From: Notospermus geniculatus
Lineage: Eukaryota > Nemertea > Pilidiophora > Heteronemertea > Lineidae
Length of the DNA: 64,000 nt
Direction of reading: 5' to 3'
Assembly: GCA_002633025.1 (NCBI GenBank)
Contig: NMRB01000022.1
Span: 711,982 to 775,981, forward strand
The notes under the pieces: model-generated
Databases searched by the model: none
Seen by the model: only the letters and a program-made list of their open reading frames with translations
What the model was told of the DNA's origin: nothing
In this document: piece by piece, positions 21,101 to 36,100 of the stretch
Layout of the letters: every line of letters begins with the position of its first letter
Position numbering within the stretch: position 1 is the stretch's first letter
Translations under genes and position numbers: made by a program

Positions 21101-24100
21101 ATCCGAAACAATCTATTTCTTCCATTCTCTCCTGGTGTCATCCTTAGTTCGTTGAGGCTCACCTTCTGGGCGACATGCGCCCGATTTTGCTGTGATGGGT
21201 CACATTTACTGGTGGAAACGAGCCCTAAATGTTGTCGTAGGTAGCCGAGCGACTGCGAAAACTCTCTAATATCTTATGCATTCCACTAGGTGCCTGATGG
21301 GCTATGAGTGTTGCACTTAACTCGTGACATCTCCAGGGATATGCTGATCAGGTTTGCACTTATTGCCATTCACAATAGCTTACATTTTTCTTGGCAGCTG
21401 AATCCAACCAATCAGTCCCATATCAGTCCATACATACTTTCATTTTAACCTCTCATTCATGTCATATCCTTCAATACAATCTGTCACATCATTAGAGCCA
21501 GACAGAAAATGTCAGGAATTTGTTGACCTAGCTGGCAGGTTAGTAATTTGTCCAATGCTACCATGAAGTTTCATGAACGGGTAATTATGTTTGCATGTCA
21601 GCTTAAATCGAATGAAGAATGGAGTAAATTAGTAACTAAATGCAGTGTGGTTGTTGAAGGTGGAATGTCTGGCTGCTTTTGATTTCAATTATGAGAAGAG
21701 CATTGAAATTGTTTTTAAATCATAAAGAGCATAATGTGGACCAATAAATTTCGTGATAGTCGTATGTGTCGTCGTCGGCTGATTTCCCTTCGAAATTTCG
21801 TTACACAACAGTTTCCCTTTAAAGGGATGACTGACATGTTCAATTATCAATTAAAATCAACCACTTACAAATATTTAGTTCAATAACCAGACTTTTCATG
21901 ACTCTGACTTCATCGTTGATCATTTTGCATGTTGAGTGCATCGACATTTCAACGTCCGATTTCAGTGATGCTGTGTCTACAGTGGTGCCGAGGCAGGCGC
22001 TGTGGTCCGTTGTTAGCGCGATTGACTACCAAACATTGCAATGGGTTGGTGTGCTTCGACTCCAACATGTCCAAGGCATATACGTGTACACAAATTGTGA
22101 AATATTGAGGTTCTGTCGGACGGGACTAAAAGCCATGGTCACTTGCACCTACCCAAATATCCATGCCAGGGCAGGTATAAGACTAGTCTCCCGGGGCAGC
22201 CGTAGTGCGCACCTCTTTCAAATCACCATGCACATACAGGGTTGAAATGGCAACGAGACGGCTGCATTATGGAGTCTAAGTAAGACTGCACGCAGGTGGA
22301 TTGTAGCCTGTCGTGGACTCGATACCTCAGGCAAAAACCCAACAGAGTTATGACACTGTGTAATGATGAATGTCAAATGATCTGTGGTTCATGTCAGTCA
22401 TTAGGTTTGGGCATAAAGGAATCAACCATAAAGGTTCAACTGACAAATTTAGCATTTTATAAATGTGGACAATATCCCTTTAAAACCCAACAGATTTGCA
22501 TTCTGACGTTTCCATGTGATAGGCAAGACCCTTCTGCACATTCACTGCAAATTTTGTTGAATTCCGACTACTTGATCTTATGATACAAAAGGTCTGAATT
22601 AATGAGAACCCCACGAACGATGTGTGTTCAGGGTCATCGGTGTACATTTGAATAGGCTGACGTACATTTGTACATGGAACACTAATTGTGCTGAAAATAG
22701 CTCAGTTATCGTCAGAAATGGAATTCAAAGCATCATGTTGGCAGGTTCATGTACCTCTTCACCACAAAAAAAGTTGAAGCTCGTGCCTATTACGTAAAGC
22801 CAAAATTCAGGCAGTGAGAGACATCTGGTGGCAACACAGGAAGTGTATCACTCAGTAAGCTCATCGTTCGCAGTTAAACCTTTATGGTTGATTCCTTTAT
22901 GGTTTGGGCACATCTGAGCTAGCCCAGATAGTTTCCATAGTTTCCTGATTGCGGGAACACTATGCCGGTGTTTCTTCTCATAACTGGATTATGCCCGGCT
23001 GTGGACAAGGGGGATGTCCTGCTGTCGGTTGCAATATCATCATTTGTATAATTTTTTTTTCAAACTTAGAGCTTGGGGAGTTAGTGGTATAAAATATTCA
23101 TCAGTATATACAGTAGGTTTGGACTGTGATTAACTCCATTGCATTCAGATCATAATTGATATGGCACAATCTCTTTGTAATCATAAGTGCACTCATATAT
23201 CATTCTGGTTGTGTGTGGTATTCCGTCATCATCATCATCCCGACTACCTATGCTGTGGTATGAGCATCTGAAAAAGAGTTGATCATTTCAACCACTCAAA
23301 CTGTGTTCACTTTTCGTGACAGAAAGTGCACTTTGAAAATCATCAGCTCTTCAATAGAAAGAGCAGAAGAGACATCTGGTGGTGGTATATTCAATTCAAT
23401 TCAAATAGTTCCTTGTAAAACATTGTCTACATCGGAGGGGGGTACAATAAACGTGTAAAACATTGTCTACATCGGAGGGGGTTACAATAAACGTGTAAAA
23501 CATTGATTCCCTTAAATACTTATTGAATTCGAGGCTGTTTATAAACAACAGATCCACAGAACACACACTGGCATCGATGTTGCTACGTGCATTTTGATGA
23601 CCCTATCATTTTGCTGTATTGTCTGTATAGATGTTGGTTTTATGTATTCTCCAGCCTGGAGGTTATTTTAATAAATAAATAAATAAATAAATAAATAATA
23701 ATAAACGTGTGAGGTAAAATAGTTGAGAAAAAGACAAAGCAGAGGAGAGTCATCAAGGATCTGTCTTTGGAGTCTGAGAGTGCACCTCGAAGACCAGCGT
23801 GCAAAGATGAGGTTGTGCATAAAAATCGCAATACCAACCATCAAGAATAACTGACAAGATGTGATTGACTTATTTAAATTGGGATGGATGAGCGTGATGA
23901 TGTAATGCTTGGCAATTGGATTAGGAGAGAAATTAAAATTTGGCATTTGTTATATGAAAACTACTTTGCTATTGTTTCCCAGTATTGCTGTAGAAACTTT
24001 CATCTGCATCACCCTGTAGTGTGTGATGGACCATTATATTGCGTGTTGTTGCCAGTATTGTGTGTCAAGAGGTGATCACTTATAGAAAAATCCTTGACAA

Positions 24101-27100
24101 AAAAGTCATGCTTGTTTGACATCGTAAGCCAGTCTATTCCCAATCTATACGTATCTGTGATTGAAACTGGCAATTCTTTTTGTAATCTCTGAGATGTCTA
24201 TACCAAATTGCACCGTCTTATGTTAAAAACAATTGCTAGAATTGTCAAATTGATCTGATGTATTCTATATCATAATTGAAAGGAAAATTGAGAAATTGAT
24301 ATGCACTGCGCATATCATGTTCTAAATTTTCCTTTCAATCATGATACACTGCATTTTATTAGTGATCTATAAAGGTGTGTACACCAGCTTAATAATAGGA
24401 ATTATTTGTTCAGGTAAACTGATTTGACATCCCCTGTTGGAGATTGAGGTGTCAAGTTGAAAGGTGGGTACGGTACACGTCATCAGTTTCAAGAAAACAT
24501 TTCTGACTATTCCAACTTTTTCCCTTGCATATTACTTTCCATGTCTCCTTTTCACCCACCAAATCAGATAAAATCATGTAAAAAGGCATCTTTCCATACC
24601 CTTAACCGCTTCAGTACCAAACATTGTGTCATTATATGCAGTGCTTCACGTTCGAAATCTGCAGGAGCTCAATCAGTTGAGCTCCTCAAAGGCTTGAGGA
24701 GAGCTGTTCATGCTCGCACCTGAACTTCAAGGATGCCGAGGAGCGCGGTCAATCGAGCTCCTCGGTGCAATTTTGCAGGGGCGTGAGCGTGATTGCACCT
24801 GTCTTACGTGAAGCACTGATTATGACATGTCACATAGTGCGGTTTTGTACATGATGCTCGTGCATTACATTTGTGACACATGGCAGCGTGGCGACATCAC
24901 AGACCGGTAACCATAGTGAAATGGTTAACTGCATACTAAATGACAAGCTTTCCTTCAATAATTCATGATGATGATAAAGCAGTTGGTGCGAAAACCTTGC
25001 CTCAGTCTTTCACATGTTGAGTTATGATCATTGATACGGATCAGCCAGAATCATAATTGATCACTCTCAATTCATGGCCATGTGATGGCAATGTAACCTT
25101 CTTCATCTTTGACTTCACTTGAGAAATCAGTTTTGACTTGCTATAGCCTAGCCTTTGATTGCTGTTGATCTCTTGTCTGGCAAGTTTCTTGCGTCAAGAA
25201 ATCAAGTTATTCACCAACTTCAAAGTCTTTGTTGTCACTGGTTAAGAAAGTCGACTCTTGTCTGATGGGAAATCTAGTCTCTTCCAATCTTGACATTTGA
25301 TTCTGCACAGCTATGGGACTGTGTTGTCTTTTCATGCGGCAGTAAGAGTGTATTAAGGATAAAGATGGAAATCTTGTCTTTGAATTTTTGATGCTGTTCC
25401 TTACATTACATTCTTCTGGTAATTTGCTTCCCTGTAGTGTTGAGTACACTTTTCTCAACTCCAGCGTTTCATCTTGCAGTAAAGAAGTATCTTAAGGAAT
25501 TTTTACTAAGTAAATCTTCCAAAGAGTGTTTTGTTGCATGTACTATTAGAAACCTCTCGCCATCTTTTGCGATGCAGCTCCTAGTCAACACAAATTTTTC
25601 TTTGTGGAAGTTTCTTACGAAGGGGGCTGTCTCAAAATTACATTGATGCCAAAAAAGACGAAGTGACTTCATCTCTTCCCTGACCCCCTTCCCTTCTTGA
25701 AAAGATGAAGTGGGGGCTTGACATTGGCTTCGTCCATGTAAGCCCGTGTCACACTGTCCCGAAGTTGACACCCGATGGCCATACGAATTAAGGAAACGTT
25801 TGGAAATCTTACTGATAAATGCCAGCCTGAAGAAGACCCCGGTTGGGGTCGAAAATTTGCAAGATTCTGGAAGTTGACTTTGGGGCCATCTTCACGCGAA
25901 ATTCAAAATTCCATATTCGTGTGGCCATCGGGTGTCTAATTTCGGGACAGTGTGACACGGGCTGTAGGGACGGTAGGCCTGGAAAGATGATAAAGAGAAA
26001 CATGTGAAGACACTAGTAAACCAAGAAAGCAATATTTATTTATGGTAAAATCTATTCTTCTGTAAAAAAGAGTGATGCCAATTTTTCAAAAAAGATGAAG
26101 TAGGCTTCACCAAATATAACCCCCTCCCTGACTTCGTCTTTTTTGGCATCAAAACAATTTTGAGACGGCCCCTAATTTTGCGACTTTGGGAAAAACTCCT
26201 TCACTTCTTCAAGTGTTTGCTCTCCTTCTTGAATCACAATCAGCTTTGCTGCAATGGTTCTTCATGCAACAATACTCCAGATTCTTATTATGCAGACAGA
26301 TAATTTGTTCGGCATCATGACTATACCACTGACAACAACACGTTGTATTTTTGTCAAATTATCGGAATTCACTTATGTTACTAAGTGCTGCGATTCGAAT
26401 GACAACTCTATTCTTGGTTTTCCTCGGCTGCATCTTGTTTCAACTCTTACACGTCACTTCATTAATGGATATATCATAAGCGACTTGAAGAATTGACATT
26501 ATCTCAAGACTTGCACATGTTCAATCATAGCCCTCTTGTGAATTCATTGGCTAAACTGAAGTGGGAAAATTCAATTTGTATATTTGATTTATTTATGAAA
26601 AAAAAGACTAAGAAGATTATGTCGCTGTTGAAATTGCAGAGTAGTTGATTCATGACACGAGTTGCCTGACATTTTGCCCCTCGTTGTAACAAATGCATGA
26701 CAGAATGGATGTTCTCTGGTCTGATATGTTATCTGGGACACCAGACAAGCGAGGTCTGCTTTCAAAAAGTTGTTGTACGCAACGACAAGGTACCAAATGT
26801 CACTGTGGCTCCTTTCTCTCAGTATTTGAGTTTGTCAGGCTTTTATGCTCTTCTGGGGATGTTTTCAACTGAACTCTAATTGTACAGAAAGTGAGCAGTT
26901 GAATTTGAAGAGCGTATCACTCCTTGGTGCAACTAATCCACCATGTCCTATTTCGATTGGGTTGGCATTGCTGATTGCGAAGTTGAATTTGAAGAGTCTA
27001 TCACTCCCTGGTGCAAGTAATCCACCATGACCTAGTTCAATTGGGTTGGCATTGCAAAGTGGAATTTGAAGAGTCTATCACTCCCTGGTGCAACTAATCC

Positions 27101-30100
27101 ACCGTGACCTAGTTCAGTTGGGTTGGCATTGCAAGTTGAATTTGAGAGTCTATCATTCCCTGGTGCAACTAATCCACCATGACCTACTGTATTTCAATTG
27201 GGTTGGCATTGCGAAGTTGAATTTTTAAGAGTCTATCACTCCCTGGTGCAACTAATCCACCATGTCCTATTTCGATTGGGTTGGCATTGCTGATTGCGAA
27301 GTTGAATTTGAAGAGTCTATCATTCCCTGGTGCAACTAATCCACCATGACTTACTGTATTTCAATTGGGTTGGCATTGCGAAGTTGAATTTGAAGAGTAT
27401 CACTCCCTGGTGCAACTACATTAATCCACCAAGCCCGATTTCAATTGGGCTGGTATTGCGAAGAGCGTTACTAATTCACTGTCACTTCCAGAGAGATTAT
27501 GTTGGCTATTTATAGGCATAGTGGGGATACATGCTTGTGTATCTCCTCGATAAATATTCGCAAAAGGTTGCTGGATCTTCCAATGAGAGAGCGTTGTCAA
27601 TTTCAGGGAGATCCAGGAATGTTTATGCAGTTTTTACCATTGACTACCTTCGCTCAAAAACTGTGAAAAGTACAAACGCTTTGTAGCATATGCAGGGTAC
27701 TATCTATTTTTTCCTTGCTGACAAGCAGACAGTACATCGAACCTTGCCATGATGGTGATGTCTAGAAGCATTTTAGCTTTTGAAGAATGTCAGCTGAGTT
27801 TTAAAATGCCCTGAAATTCCATGGTCGAGGTCTTCTGAGTAGAAACAATTAATACAATTTCTTCTCGATAGGTAAAACCAAATGTTCCCACTCCAGCAAA
27901 AGCAGGTGATTGTCGCAACAGAGGAAAGGGTATGGCCTTACAACACAATAACTGAAATGTATCCGTCTCTGCAGGTTTACAATTGTAGTTGACAACTACG
28001 CTGATAGTTGGGTAAACTGATGACCAATGATGATCACTTGCGACAAGTGATTCTCGACTACTTTTGCTAGATCACAATACTGATACGAAAGATCATCGGC
28101 AATGCAGTCCAACCTCACCGTGGAGAATCGGCAGCGCATTAGCCGAGTTTCTCAGGTGGCAGCACTATGATCCGAGTCAAACAATGGCGGCTGTGTCACA
28201 AATGTTGAAGATGCCAACTCCAAAGCGGGGAGCAAATGTACCGAAGATGAAAGGTATACATACTTAGCCCATGCCGAGGATGACCTCCTGCAGTTTATCG
28301 TCTGTTAATCTAAAGCTTCCTTAATTGGAATTACGTAGTCGATTTTACATTTGAAGTGGAAAAGTTCAAGTGACGGGAAGTGTCACTGCGGTCAATCAAA
28401 CAACCGGCCTAACGCTACGAACATTTCCACTTGAAACAAAGAAACAACACTCCTTCAGCACCTATATTTCGGCTTGTTCTATTGCAAATTATCACTAGAT
28501 CATCCTGGAATTTACTTAAACTCACTCACCTCGACCGAAACTCTCCATCTTTCGCTTTTTAGTTGGCAACACACACATCAATATGTGACACAGCCGCCAT
28601 GTTTGACTCGGATCACAGTGCTGCCACCTGAGAAACTCGGCTAATGCGCTGCCGATTCTCCATGGTGAACCTCCAACATTATCTGACCCATTTGACAAAA
28701 GCATGATGAGACATTTGAATTGTCCACATTTGGCTCTGAGGAGACAACTCTGTTCCATTATTAATGAGTCCGGTCATTTGATGGTCACAAGCTACCCCAT
28801 TAGTTCCTTCACAGGGGAATCAGGTGGTGTTTATGTTATTTTGTATGGTGTAATTACCTGTTGAAGACAATAAGTCGTGTTGTACATTGCACCAAACACG
28901 TTGTACCTCATGGGAGATATTGCCTTGCCTAATGGTGGTGGTTTTCCATTTGCGACAGGAAGACCATTAGCCTTTGCTAGTCTTTCTTCAGGGGTTAGTC
29001 TTCTTGTCCATTTTACTGACTAATGTTGTTGACAAAATGGGACTTCGGAAAAGTTAAGGAAAATGTAATGAGTGAAAGATGAGCCCGGCGGGAATACAAG
29101 TAGTCGTCTCAGCAATCCCTGGATCTTTTGTTTCAATATTGGGAAATCCACTTTATTGGCCGTTTCAATTGAGATAAATGTGAATTTCAACATACTCCTC
29201 TACCTTTCATCTGATCGATAGAATGGAAATTTATGTCACATGCAAAGTCATTAGAAAATCCAGTTTGGCGTAATATCGGCAGGCAAAGTAACTTTATTCC
29301 TCATACAATCCATTTCGTATTGTTTTCCGAATACAGTGCATTGCGTGATGCTAAGTATTTGCGTGAATACGGTGCATTAGGCTAATGTGAATCGTGTGTA
29401 CGGAGCATTATTGTATTATTGTAACGACTGATTAGATGCTACAGAAAACAATATTAAGAGATAATCAGTGTCATTTTCCACCTGACACACGCTGAAAATT
29501 AGTGAGATTGCTCAACTGTGCCAATGTGGCATCTAAAGGGATCATATTCAACCAATCACTCAGAATGAACTTTAGTTATATCAGCCATTGGGGGCTCCAT
29601 CAGTCTTTATTCACATCATGCCTCATGTCCATTATGACAAAACTCGATTTTCACTGGTTTCTAACACAGGAATTGAAATATATTTAACTGTGGCCTAATG
29701 GTTGTTGCATTTTCCTCTCAGAATCCTCAAAAGTGTGAAGATAGATGTGATGAATGTATATTTGGGCCATTTGGTAATTTAGCTAAAAGGTTTGCCACTA
29801 TGGCCATCCCATCATGGTACTCTCATATTGGTATAAGCATGTTTTGACATCGCGTGATACCATCATCTTATTGGCGTCCAGCTTGACTCATGCTCCAGCA
29901 AGACTGCTTCTTACGCTCCATATTGACAGCACATAACCCTCTTCTATTCACAATAATATGAAATAGAAATCGGGTTTCTGAGGTGAAAGACATCGCTTCC
30001 TACCAGATTCGAACCCACGGACTCTCGCATGAGGCATCAATCACCAGCACTAAGGGGCAGCACGCCTTAAACCACTAGGCCAAATCCCCATCTTCAAAAA

Positions 30101-33100
30101 AAGATGGTTCAATGGCCTATGTTAAACGAGGCGTCCATCAGTACCCTGCGAGTAGTCCAAACAATCTCCGAACCCAAACAGTTTCATGTTATGCGAGGGT
30201 CACATTAAAGGAGATACAAGTAAAGAATATGAAATAGAAATCGGGTTTCTAAGGTGAAAGACATCGTTTCCTACCAGATTCGAACCCACGGACCCTTCAC
30301 AAGGGGTGAAAGAACCTGAAGCAGGATTTCCAAGGAAGCATCAAGATATGCAATACTAGTATAGCCAACTATGTAAGCATACCTGGCTGCTCTAGCTTGC
30401 CGAAGATACCCAACCACCGTGGAATGGATTGAGCGAAAAGTAAGAAATAACAAAAGAATGTTATCATACTGCCTCTTGCATCTGGATGAACTAATATCAT
30501 GGTCCAGTGATTCAGAAGCGTGAAGATTAGTACCATCCATATGTTATTGATGGTAGAACTGCTTCTCAGTGGCTTACATGGTGGTTGCCGATCAGGCGTG
30601 ACGAGTTGTGGATGGCGTGTGGGATTAGGAGAGGGAAGATGCTTGGCATCTTGTAAAAATATTTGTTCTACCTCTACAACCAAGCTGCTTGATCCTGATG
30701 GTGATGTAGTCATTTCCCCTCCAATTTCCTTGGTTTATTGTCAGATGTAGCTCTGAAAAGCAGCTCCTACCCTAACATCCCAAACTCACTAATGCTCATC
30801 TACATCTATTCTAACCCTTGGCCTATTAGTTCGGCAAAGCATCCAAAAGTTCTTTTGTTTGATTTGGTTCTGGACAGCAGCCAGGGTCTCTGCCAGAAAT
30901 TTTTTTGAGGGTACTAATTGCTTCAAAATCAACAAAAACTCCATGAAATTAAAGAAAATGGCCCTTTTCTGTTCTTAAATTCTTTTGAGGGTACTAGCCT
31001 AGTACCCTTGTTCCCTCTCGCGGAAACACTGGCAGCCCCTGCCTTTGTCTAGTTGAACATCCCCAACTCACTGATTCTCATCTAACCCGAGTTCTGAAAG
31101 CATCCAAAGGTTCTATTCTTCATCGGAAGGTTACCACTCATTTCTTCTGGAGTTGAATTCATTTTCTGCTGACAATACCACTGTATTCCTTTTCTATAAC
31201 CACGAACCCATCCACTTCATCTGACAATATTTGCTGTTGGTGTCCCTGTTCCTTGCAATGTCAGCATCATTACCTCCTCAAGGAATGATGGGAGCTCTTA
31301 GAATTCATAGAATGGCTCCTTGAGACAGACACGTTGGTACCTGTCTATCTATGGCGGAGGAGCACTTGATGATTATTAAGACCGCCACACACCAATGGTG
31401 TGGCGGTCTTCCTTGGTTTTACTGGAATTCTCTGGATCTCTGAATCTCTCTCTGGATCTCTCTCCATCCAATCTGGTGGTTTCAGGGCAATAACTCAAAA
31501 ATTGAGCCATGCATCACCACGAAACTTTCAGGGTTTGTAGATATGTGCATATGACAGGTTCCTTTCGTTTCCTGGCTTCATCCAAAAACGATGAAGTATG
31601 AATTTCGATGAATTTTGTTGTTAAAACTAACAGTGCAAGCCTAGGGGATTCCCCAAGGGGATTCCCCGTGTGACCGATTTAGAAGCAGTCTGATGTTCGG
31701 CGTTTCATGCACTTGGAGAGAANNNNNNNNNNNNNNNNNNNNNNNNNNNNNNNNNNNNNNNNNNNNNNNNNNNNNNNNNNNNNNNNNNNNNNNNNNNNNN
31801 NNNNNNNNNNNNNNNNNNNNNNNNNNNNNNNNNNNNNNNNNNNNNNNNNNNNNNNNNNNNNNNNNNNNNNNNNNNNNNNNNNNNNNNNNNNNNNNNNNNN
31901 NNNNNNNNNNNNNNNNNNNNNNNNNNNNNNNNNNNNNNNNNNNNNNNNNNNNNNNNNNNNNNNNNNNNNNNNNNNNNNNNNNNNNNNNNNNNNNNNNNNN
32001 NNNNNNNNNNNNNNNNNNNNNNNNNNNNNNNNNNNNNNNNNNNNNNNNNNNNNNNNNNNNNNNNNNNNNNNNNNNNNNNNNNNNNNNNNNNNNNNNNNNN
32101 NNNNNNNNNNNNNNNNNNNNNNNNNNNNNNNNNNNNNNNNNNNNNNNNNNNNNNNNNNNNNNNNNNNNNNNNNNNNNNNNNNNNNNNNNNNNNNNNNNNN
32201 NNNNNNNNNNNNNNNNNNNNNNNNNNNNNNNNNNNNNNNNNNNNNNNNNNNNNNNNNNNNNNNNNNNNNGGGGGCACTTTTTATTTTTATTTTTTATTTT
32301 ACTTTGGTATGAAGAAATTACAAAATCAGCTCCTCCTGAGCATGTTATGTCACCACCCCGACCCTCTAAGACTGGATTTTGTCACAAAAGCGCTGAAAAT
32401 GCATGAAGAGCACACTTTGGAAACTCTTGTTTACAGATCTACTGCTTGGCGGCGCTGTGATATGCGGCGCGGCGTGAAATTCAAACTGATAAAAAAAATT
32501 TAAAAATTTTGCACAGCACTGAAAATTGGCGCAGGCGGAGGATGATAAACTAAAGATTTTTTGCTTGCCCTTATACCTGTTGTCTTTGAACAGTCACCCT
32601 CCACAGCCAACATGAATGATTCATCTGCTATTCTGATCTCATCCTCCTGGTGCTTCATTTAGCACCGTGCGCCAGCGCCTTCGGCTAGACTCTGATCCCC
32701 GCTGCAAATTTCAAGTTGCTTTCTTTATCAAGCCATTGTGAAGAGCGCATTCTGCCGCAGTAGTTCTGCCAAACAACAGGTTGGGAGGTCATTGTAATAT
32801 TTTTGTGATTTATCACCCTGAAGATACAGGAGACGTGTGAGGTCCTATAGCGCTTTAATTTTCTGGCCTAGCCTTGGCTAAGATGGGTTTCTTTTCTGCT
32901 AGACATGCTAGCTGGCACATTGTGAGTTACCTGAACTTCTTCCTGAATGATTCACATACGCTTTCATTGGGAAATATCCTCAGGTTTTCTGCAATCAATC
33001 AAAGTTCTTTCCTGCAAGCTATAAACTTCTTTCCCATTCTGGCAGATGATACAGATTGTTGAAGTTTTGTGTTTCTGTGATATCTCCTACATTTTACGTT

Positions 33101-36100
33101 TTTCCTCATCGGTGCAGTTCTGAATGGAGCGATTTGTATTGAAGTTTGAAGAATACAAGCCATGCCATTTGTATGCATGGAATGAAATGGGAACTATCAT
33201 TTTACCCACAACTGATACGTTATGGAGTGGAGATGAGTCGTGCTTTTTTCATGAAAAGTGCATTAATATTTTAATGTACGGGCGGAGTAGGAATGGTTTG
33301 GGAGTGTCAGCCTGAAGCAGACATTACTACCCGAACAGTCAGAGATTGGTACTTGAGTACACTGATAAACAGTGGCCTTCGGCGACAAGTGCAGCTGAAG
33401 CAGTCTTGGCAATCCTCGTAAAAGGAGTTCCCAACAACAAAATTGCTGGAATTTGCTTCACACTTTCTGGTTATCGAGTAATTGTCAGAGATATCTTCAC
33501 CAACTTGTATTCCCCTTTGTAGAACAAGTTCCAGCTCCTGCAAATGGCAAATGAGATAAGGAAGCTGCAAACTCCTGCAAGGTTCATTCAGATAAGTTAC
33601 AGCTGTGGTTGTGGTATATGAGACAGACTGGATTTCGAAGAGAGAATATCTAATAATGGCATCAAAGGAGTGGACGGAGTGGACAGACCACAATAACATT
33701 ATCCTGTCTTGGGGCACCAGAGAATGGTATATCAAGTATCTCTCATGAAGGTACTATCCTCTAACTTAGTTTCCTCTGGCAATAAATTGGCTTATCAAAG
33801 TTTACCAGGAGTGAGTGTTGGACTTGGTTGCAGGATTGGTTATGATATAAAGAAAACACCATCCTTCTTGTCAGCGCATCAGCAACCTGCAACATCTCAT
33901 TTCTCTTGGGAGTATAGAGTGTATATCTTGGCATGTCTGGAATAGCTGAATTGGTCAACCAACTGGTAACCATGGGTTCTTCAATGCTCTTCATGATAAT
34001 TCAAGCAGGTCACATTCTCTTATGTGAAGAATGTATATGACTCTGAGTTAGGTTTTCAAGACGGTTGATGTCCATCAGTTTTTCATATCCAGTGTATGCA
34101 GGCAGGAGAATAGGAGCTGTCAGTGGGTTGACCAATATGTGTCACTATGGCCCAATTCAATACATATAGTGGACCCATTCATTCTTGATCGGGCACCAAT
34201 CACGTGGATTTTCCTGTGTACTGTATTGGTCCACTAGAACTTTGCTGCCATCTTTTGGCAATACGTGCAGCTGACTGCTCCTATTGCACTGGCTTTCACT
34301 TCCTTCTGAATTTTTGATCTCTGTAGTTTTCTCTAAAGAACTTGGTTAGAGTTGCATGAGCTGCACCCCTGATCCAGTAATGATGATTGTTACAAATTGT
34401 GGCATGAAACATCCCCTACAAAGAGTCACCCAAAGGGCAAGGGACATCCTGCCAACTGAACTTACACGGCATACTAACTTGATTGGCCGTAATTGGTATC
34501 TACCTCAAGGCACATCTTGTTTGGCTGACCAGACTAAGATTGTCATCATGGATGAGCATGTTCTGTTATTCCAGAAATCTGTTCAAGTGTGGTATGCCTG
34601 CCGAAAAAGAACTGTCACATTCACCGGCAGATCCAGCATCTCAGGAAACCACCCCTGGATCTGCCCTGGAACAAATTTCTCCCGTTAAATTAATACTTCA
34701 CAGGTGGAAACAGCTCGGCAGATGGTTAAGTTTAATCTGAAGCAAGTTGAGTCCATTTTCATTGCAAAAAAACACTAGCAGACTTGCAAAATAAAGTCGA
34801 TTTCTGTTAAGTCCTTTCTGCCTTCTTTAGAACTGTGTAAGATTACTTTCTATTGGTTGTAGCGGAAAACTTTCGACAGTGGTAACTCACTCCTCCAGCT
34901 TTGGCTGTTTCGCCTGTCATCGCTAAGTGCCTGCAGCTAAGTGATGACAAAGTGGTTGGGGATTAGGCTCAGCAGCTTGATGAGATTTAGCTGGGAGTTC
35001 TGGGACTACTCATGGTTGACCATTAAGTCTCTGTTCGTTTCCATTCATACAAGATACATCAAGTATCAGATTCACCACATATTCCCATGTTCACTACTTT
35101 TTTGCCTCTCATTGATGTCTTCATGGGATATTCCTTTTCATTGTGTCGTTGTTGGAGATATTTTGTGTTCAAGGTTTTTTACAACCATCTAGTTTCTGCC
35201 ACAATGCTTCTGCTTACTTTGATCTTGTTAAAGGTATGCTGCCTCATGACAAATGTGCATCTCTAACTGAAATTGTCACACTGTGACATTCTTCTAACTA
35301 AAAGTCTGCTTTCCTTTCACAACACTTGAAATTGACAAAGCTATGTTTGCCAACCTTATAAAATGTCTCTGAAGAATAGGGCCTACAATGAAAGAAATCA
35401 TCTTCACCCAATCTGAAGAGGTCGCCACCATCATTCCTCGGCTAAGACCTCTAAAAAAGGCTGAACCAACCTCAAGATTCTTTTGCTCATCGATTTTACC
35501 AATTATTTTGATAAAGTAATCCTATCAAAAATTAAAATTTGTCCCTACGCAACTGCTTGTGCAATGGTCAGATATTCATCCGCCTTGAACAATGCATTTG
35601 CACTGTGAAAAAGTAGTACCGGTCTAGGCATTTTTGCAGAGTTTGATTTGGCAATGTTGAACTCTGGGTAATTGCATCTTCACCTTTTCTGTTGTGCTGG
35701 TACTACACCATTCAAACAAGGCAAGTTTGACGTCTTCATCTATCGAACAATAGAAAACTTATACATGTACTATAATATAATAAGTCATTATGGTGTTCTG
35801 CCTCAAAATCTCAGCCATGCAACTGTTGCCAACTAAAGTTGCAATTGGTATGCTGCTCATCTTCCCTGGCTGTATCCTTTGTCAAATTGGCGAGCTATTC
35901 GATACCGCTTTTTTCCATTGCTACGTGATTTATTTCCTTTCATCATTATCACTGGCTTTGTGCAGCCACCAACAGGAAGAAAGGTTCAGGATAAGACTCT
36001 TTCTTTTCATAATGATTGCTGTATGAGTGTTGCTAATGGTCCATTGAAGTCAGAAAGTGGCTGATCCAAATTGCTTTGGAGATTAAGAAAAAAGTCGCAC

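Noticed and set aside
23668-23946. Minus-strand frame with an apparent membrane tail ([10 protein letters not shown])
   Set aside because: The hydrophobic tail is the AAAT microsatellite read on the other strand.
29954-30095. Possible tRNA-Leu/Ser on the minus strand
   Set aside because: The variable region is far too long, the ends do not pair as an acceptor stem, and a partial copy lies nearby. It behaves as a SINE.
31378-31410. Bacterial-type rho-independent terminator
   Set aside because: The hairpin is strong but there is no T run after it, and the context is a eukaryotic intron.
31693-32406. Long open frames of 190-237 codons
   Set aside because: They run through the 547-base N gap and have no real sequence in the middle.
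34356-34688. 110-codon open frame in XYLT intron 3
   Set aside because: The residue pattern is unremarkable, no motif is present, and a second frame overlaps it. Frames of this size are expected by chance in 35 kb of intron.
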